Part shown: one piece after another, positions 60,668-64,000 of the stretch
Numbering within the stretch: the first letter of the stretch is position 1
How the letters are laid out: every line of letters starts with the position of its first letter
Assembly (NCBI GenBank): GCA_029721435.1
Contig: CM056592.1
Span: 32,933,611-32,997,610 of the forward strand
DNA from: Gymnothorax reevesii
Lineage: Eukaryota; Chordata; Actinopteri; Anguilliformes; Muraenidae
Direction of reading: 5' to 3'
DNA: 64,000 nt
Program-made: the position numbers and the translations under genes
Notes under the pieces: model-generated
Told to the model about the DNA's origin: nothing
Databases searched by the model: none
Seen by the model: only the letters and a program-made list of their open reading frames with translations

Positions 60668-62092
60668 AAGGCACACGAGGAAGAAAACATGAGCACCAAA
60701 AGTGTGGGGAAACAGCTCGTGGAAACAGGACAATGAGATACTGTTAAACCATCCGGGAAACACAAGGAAAGAGACACGACAGATAGAAAACATGAACGTG
60801 TGGACTGAAAATTCGCAGAAACCGCGGTTACAGAAGTCGCAACAGAGAACCGATCTGCAGAACCCTGCCTTATGAAATGTTTTCTAAATACAAATACTGG
60901 CTTCGTCAATCAATCAGCTGCCCACTTTATTCATTTATTATTTTTTCTATTATGATAGCGTTTTGTCTTTTAAGTCGTAATAAGCATGGCTGCCGCATAA
61001 CAAAAGAGTTTAAGGGAAAAATCAATCACTTTACATAAACTGTAAACATGCCTATGACACACAGCAATATAAAATGGAAAATTCAAATAAACAGGAGGGT
61101 GCTGTTTGGAGGCTTTGCTCTTATATTGGTTCTAAGAAAGTGTATTTAAGTAATCATTAAGAGCCATAATTCACAGCCAGTGGATTTTAAATAAACAGTA
61201 TACTTGTCCAGGCGTATACAAACCCCAGATGTACTTTATCCAGATTCCAGAAACCTGTGAGGTAAAGGACGCTCTCCAGCCTGCTAACGTTGGCATCTCT
61301 TACCATCACTGCATTTTACTGTCACTGTATTGACAATCATGGACAAAAATTCCAGACAATAATGTCAACTTCTGAATTTGCTCCTGGGGCATATTTTCAC
61401 CACAAGCAATGCTAAAGTTGAAATGTTTCATATCAGGGGCAGCTGCTGAGGTAAAAATTGAAGAGGCAAAAAACATCCTCATGAGCAAATGATGGGTCTC
61501 CATGGGGCCAAATTATGCTTTTAGGGTTTCTCCCTTCCGTTAATGTGTTGTAGAGCTTTTTTTCTGTGTAAAAGTAACACAGCCCATAGTTGAGGCAGAG
61601 AAAGTTATTATCTCCGACAGAAAGCACACCTCCTGAATTGTCTGAATGCCTTGTTTGTAGAGCAGCCTTTTTTCCGTAAAATGTTTACATCACAGTGTAA
61701 CACATTTGTGAAATGCCTTCCTGGTGGCTAGTTTGGCGTGCTTTCAAAGGTAAGGCGGAGATGGGGAACAGTCTGGTTACAGTGTACTGTTCTCTTCAAT
61801 GCACATACACATTTCTTTTGTATAGACTTCCAGAGGAAGAAGTAGTGAAGAGTCCATGGTTAAATTTCATTTTTAACACTACTTCTCAGCTGTGAAATCG
61901 CAATATTTTATTGTGTTTGCGTCATTTTACCAAGGACTGCATCCCGGGCCAATCAAGACCGAGTGGGCTTTAAGGGGGGGGTGTTAAAGCAACAGGGGCC
62001 AAAACACCCCGTATCAGTTTGAATGAGCCTGAAGTGCTGCACACACAGCCTGAACAGATGTAACATGGTTTTTTTGAAGTATCTAAAATGAC
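60668..62092. other. Non-coding stretch
   Basis: No exon or element recognised. A G8-9 run lies near 61974-61981. Confidence 0.4.
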
Positions 62093-62319
62093 CCCTAGAG
62101 CGCTAAATGCAGCTATTTTTTCTCAAGGATGTAAGAAATCAAAATCGAGACGTTAAAAATCTATCATGTGGCGACTTGTTTAAAAGAGCTTCTGCAGGGG
62201 AGCTCTTTAAAACAAGTCACCACTTGATAGGTTTTCAACAGCACTAGATAATGAAATTAATATAATATTATATTATTATTATTATTAATAAAATAAAGTT
62301 TATTTCAGCGCTCTAAGGG
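62093..62319. mobile_element. Family A MITE copy 6
   Basis: CCCTAGAGCGCTAAATGCAG at the left and CAGCGCTCTAAGGG at the right, followed by TTTAA. Palindrome about 62151-62242. The right flank is expanded by an (ATT)n-like tract at 62259-62287. It carries the G/C stem variant (GTGGCGACTTG / CAAGTCACCAC). Confidence 0.86.
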
Positions 62320-63109
62320 TTTAAACAAAGGAAACAGAAAGTACAATCCTGGGCAAAGAAAATGGACCAAGCTCCAAATGGCAAAGTATCAGGCTTTTCA
62401 TTTTCTTAACAACGAATCACTCGTCAGAAAATTTGCAAGAATTTAACTAATGCACTTCTGAGATCGTCTGCGCTGCCATTGACTTGAGAACAAGTCTATC
62501 AGGCTCAGGTTTTCAGGTCAGGTAGAATCATAAGAACCCAAATGGCATTAAGTGTTCTGAAAGGTTCTTGTGATCATTTTCAGAGATGTATCGGTGTATT
62601 TTTGGTCCAACCGCAGGTACGAATTCAGATATGTGATCAAATAGTAAACAAATCCCGTCTCGATTAGATGCTTGAGACTTCGTGACTGTTTATCTGACAT
62701 TTGTGAGCAGCGAACCAATGAATGTCTTTTATTAGCCTCCAATTTCAATAGTTCGGCTGTAATTTATGAGCTACATGTTTTCCTTTCAAAACTATTAAAG
62801 CTGTGTAGGGAGAGAGATATAGATCAAAGTTGCGAACTGTGATCATGCATCATGTTTTATGACCGTTATGCTGTAGTTTATATGACCTGCTAAGAAAGTA
62901 GATTTTACAGCTCACTTCTTGAACCCAGAAGTCTGCAGAAATGATAAAATCTGATTTCAATCAACATATATCACCAGCGTTGATTCACAAATGAAAGCAA
63001 CAAAGTAAATGGTTTTGGGCGGTTTCTTAACCCACCGTTTTTTTGTGATACAGTGAAACCAGAAAGTTCTGTTGAATTGCGAGCCACCAAATGTCAATTG
63101 AATCAAGTT
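62320..63109. other. Non-coding stretch
   Basis: No exon or element recognised. Confidence 0.4.
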
Positions 63110-63345
63110 TTATGATGTTAGGCCTGTTTGGCCACAGATGAACCCTTTCAATCTCTGCGGGCTTCTTTCCTCTGGAACCAGCAAGAGTCGGCACAGTCCA
63201 GCCCCCTTCATCTCTTCTTTCCAAAGGCAGCACCAGGTGTCTCTGGGCCGACCGCGCTTCCTTTCTCCAGATGGATTCAACCTCATGACTCGTCTTGTGA
63301 TGTTTCCATCTTCTTCCCTCAGTGTGTGTCCAATCCACATCCATT
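63110..63345 (-). pseudogene. LINE ORF2 C-terminal fragment
   Basis: On the minus strand the frame reads KRRKWMWIGHTLREEDGNIT, then RRVMRLNPSGERKRGRPRDT and W. The W(I/L)GH.LR...NPxGxRxRGRPxxTWR signature is the well-known C-terminal tail of some non-LTR retrotransposon polymerases (RTE/jockey-type; exact clade not settled). It continues weakly to about 63110 (LLLVPEERSPQRLKGFICG). Reverse transcriptase and endonuclease domains are absent because the upstream part is replaced by the 43-bp minisatellite. Confidence 0.75.
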
Positions 63346-63832
63346 TCCTCCTTTTATTCTCTCAGTGTGTGTCCAATCCACATCCATTTCCTCCTTTTAT
63401 TCCCTCAGTGTGTGTCCAATCCACATCCATTTCCTCCTTTTATTCCCTCAGTGTGTGTCCAATCCACATCCATTTCCTCCTTTTATTCCCTCAGTGTGTG
63501 TCCAATCCACATCCATTTCCTCCTTTTATTCCCTCAGTGTGTGTCCAATCCACATCCATTTCCTCCTTTTATTCTCTCAGTGTGTGTCCAATCCACATCC
63601 ATTTCCTCCTTTTATTCCCTCAGTGTGTGTCCAATCCACATCCCTTTCCTCCTTTTATTACCTCAGTGTGTGTCCAATCCACATCCATTTCCTCCTTTTC
63701 TTCCCTCAGTGTGTGTCCAATCCACATCCATTTCCTCCTTTTATTACCTCAGTGTGCGTCCAATCCACATTCATTTCCTCCTTTTATTCTCTCAGTGTGC
63801 GTCCAATCCACATCCATTTCCTCATTTTTATC
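63318..63832. repeat. 43-bp minisatellite, 12 copies
   Basis: The motif AGTGTG(T/C)GTCCAATCCACAT begins at 63321 and recurs every 43 bp without any length change through 63794, giving 12 copies. Variants are single substitutions: TTCCC, TTCTC or TTACC before CAG, and GTGCGTCC in the last two copies. The period is 3n+1 and the plus strand has no stop in any frame, so three long overlapping frames (261, 239 and 175 codons) exist purely from the repeat. They are not genes. Confidence 0.96.
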
Positions 63833-63899
63833 TCCTCTGGTGGAGCTAGCTGTTTAGTGCAGTCCCACAGCTCAGTGTTTTCTGGTCTTGTTTCTCATA

Positions 63900-63975
63900 C
63901 TGCGATCAAGTAGTGGTCAAGTAGGCTTGACTTGAGATCATAAGGTCCTGAGTTCAAGCCCCAGCAGCAAAACTC
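63900..63975 (+). mobile_element. tRNA-like SINE head (possible)
   Basis: AGTGGTCAAGTAGGCTTGAC resembles an A-box region and GAGTTCAAGCCCC a B-box. The distance between them fits a tRNA-derived Pol III promoter. The element would run off the window edge. Confidence 0.35.
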
Positions 63976-64000
63976 CACCCAGGAGTTTGTATAAATGGGT

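Noticed and set aside
63302..63832. CRISPR array
   Set aside because: Units are contiguous and near-identical with no unique spacers; this is a minisatellite in a vertebrate-type genome.

Overview
The window looks like a vertebrate, most probably teleost fish, nuclear genome. Evidence: a 5'-truncated L2-type LINE, several decayed Tc1/mariner transposons of fish type, hAT, piggyBac-like and Kolobok-like elements, tRNA-like SINE copies, many (CA)n and poly(A) tracts, and AT-rich sequence with no compact operon-like coding. The species cannot be told from the sequence. I found no host protein-coding exon I would defend, no intact non-mobile gene and no RNA gene. The window is best read as intergenic DNA or the interior of a very large intron, and most open frames of 60-140 codons are chance.

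Layout. 1-10 kb is mostly unique AT-rich DNA with two copies of a TTAA-flanked palindromic MITE (called family A here; 2330 and 6865), a small MITE at 8141 and a perfect nuclear-receptor DR1 motif at 6034. 10.0-12.0 kb is a decayed DNA transposon with inverted arms and a broken EEADT/GCDTTSS-type reading frame. 13.4-19 kb holds a Tc1 relic, MITE C, a two-unit repeat with an (ACAT)n tail, a hAT MITE with perfect 8-bp target duplication (16744-17206), a SINE and MITE A copy 3. 19.7-22.8 kb is an older repeat with ~158-bp units, split by the L2 insertion (20169-22534). 23.06-23.95 kb is a TTAA-flanked piggyBac-like element. 26.1-27.6 kb is a TTAA-flanked element with a THAP-domain relic. 29.2-30.8 kb is a complete but dead Tc1 element.

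31-48 kb holds further repeats (34.3, 34.7 and 34.9 kb), a TIR element with 8-bp target duplication (37989-39126), a hAT MITE nested in a transposon relic (40.2-41.1 kb), short palindrome B, and another Tc1 relic (42.6-43.6 kb). 48-64 kb holds a SINE, a 62-bp (AC)n, the second copy of MITE C, a second near-complete dead Tc1 element (55.5-57.1 kb), MITE A copies 5 and 6, an inverted-repeat element at 60.0-60.5 kb, and a 43-bp minisatellite at 63.3 kb.

No gene network is present; what the window records is layered transposition and decay. The two most informative signals are the family A palindrome, whose two stem arms vary together between subfamilies, and the minisatellite, whose unit is recognisably a piece of the adjoining LINE coding tail and is open in all three forward frames only because of its period.
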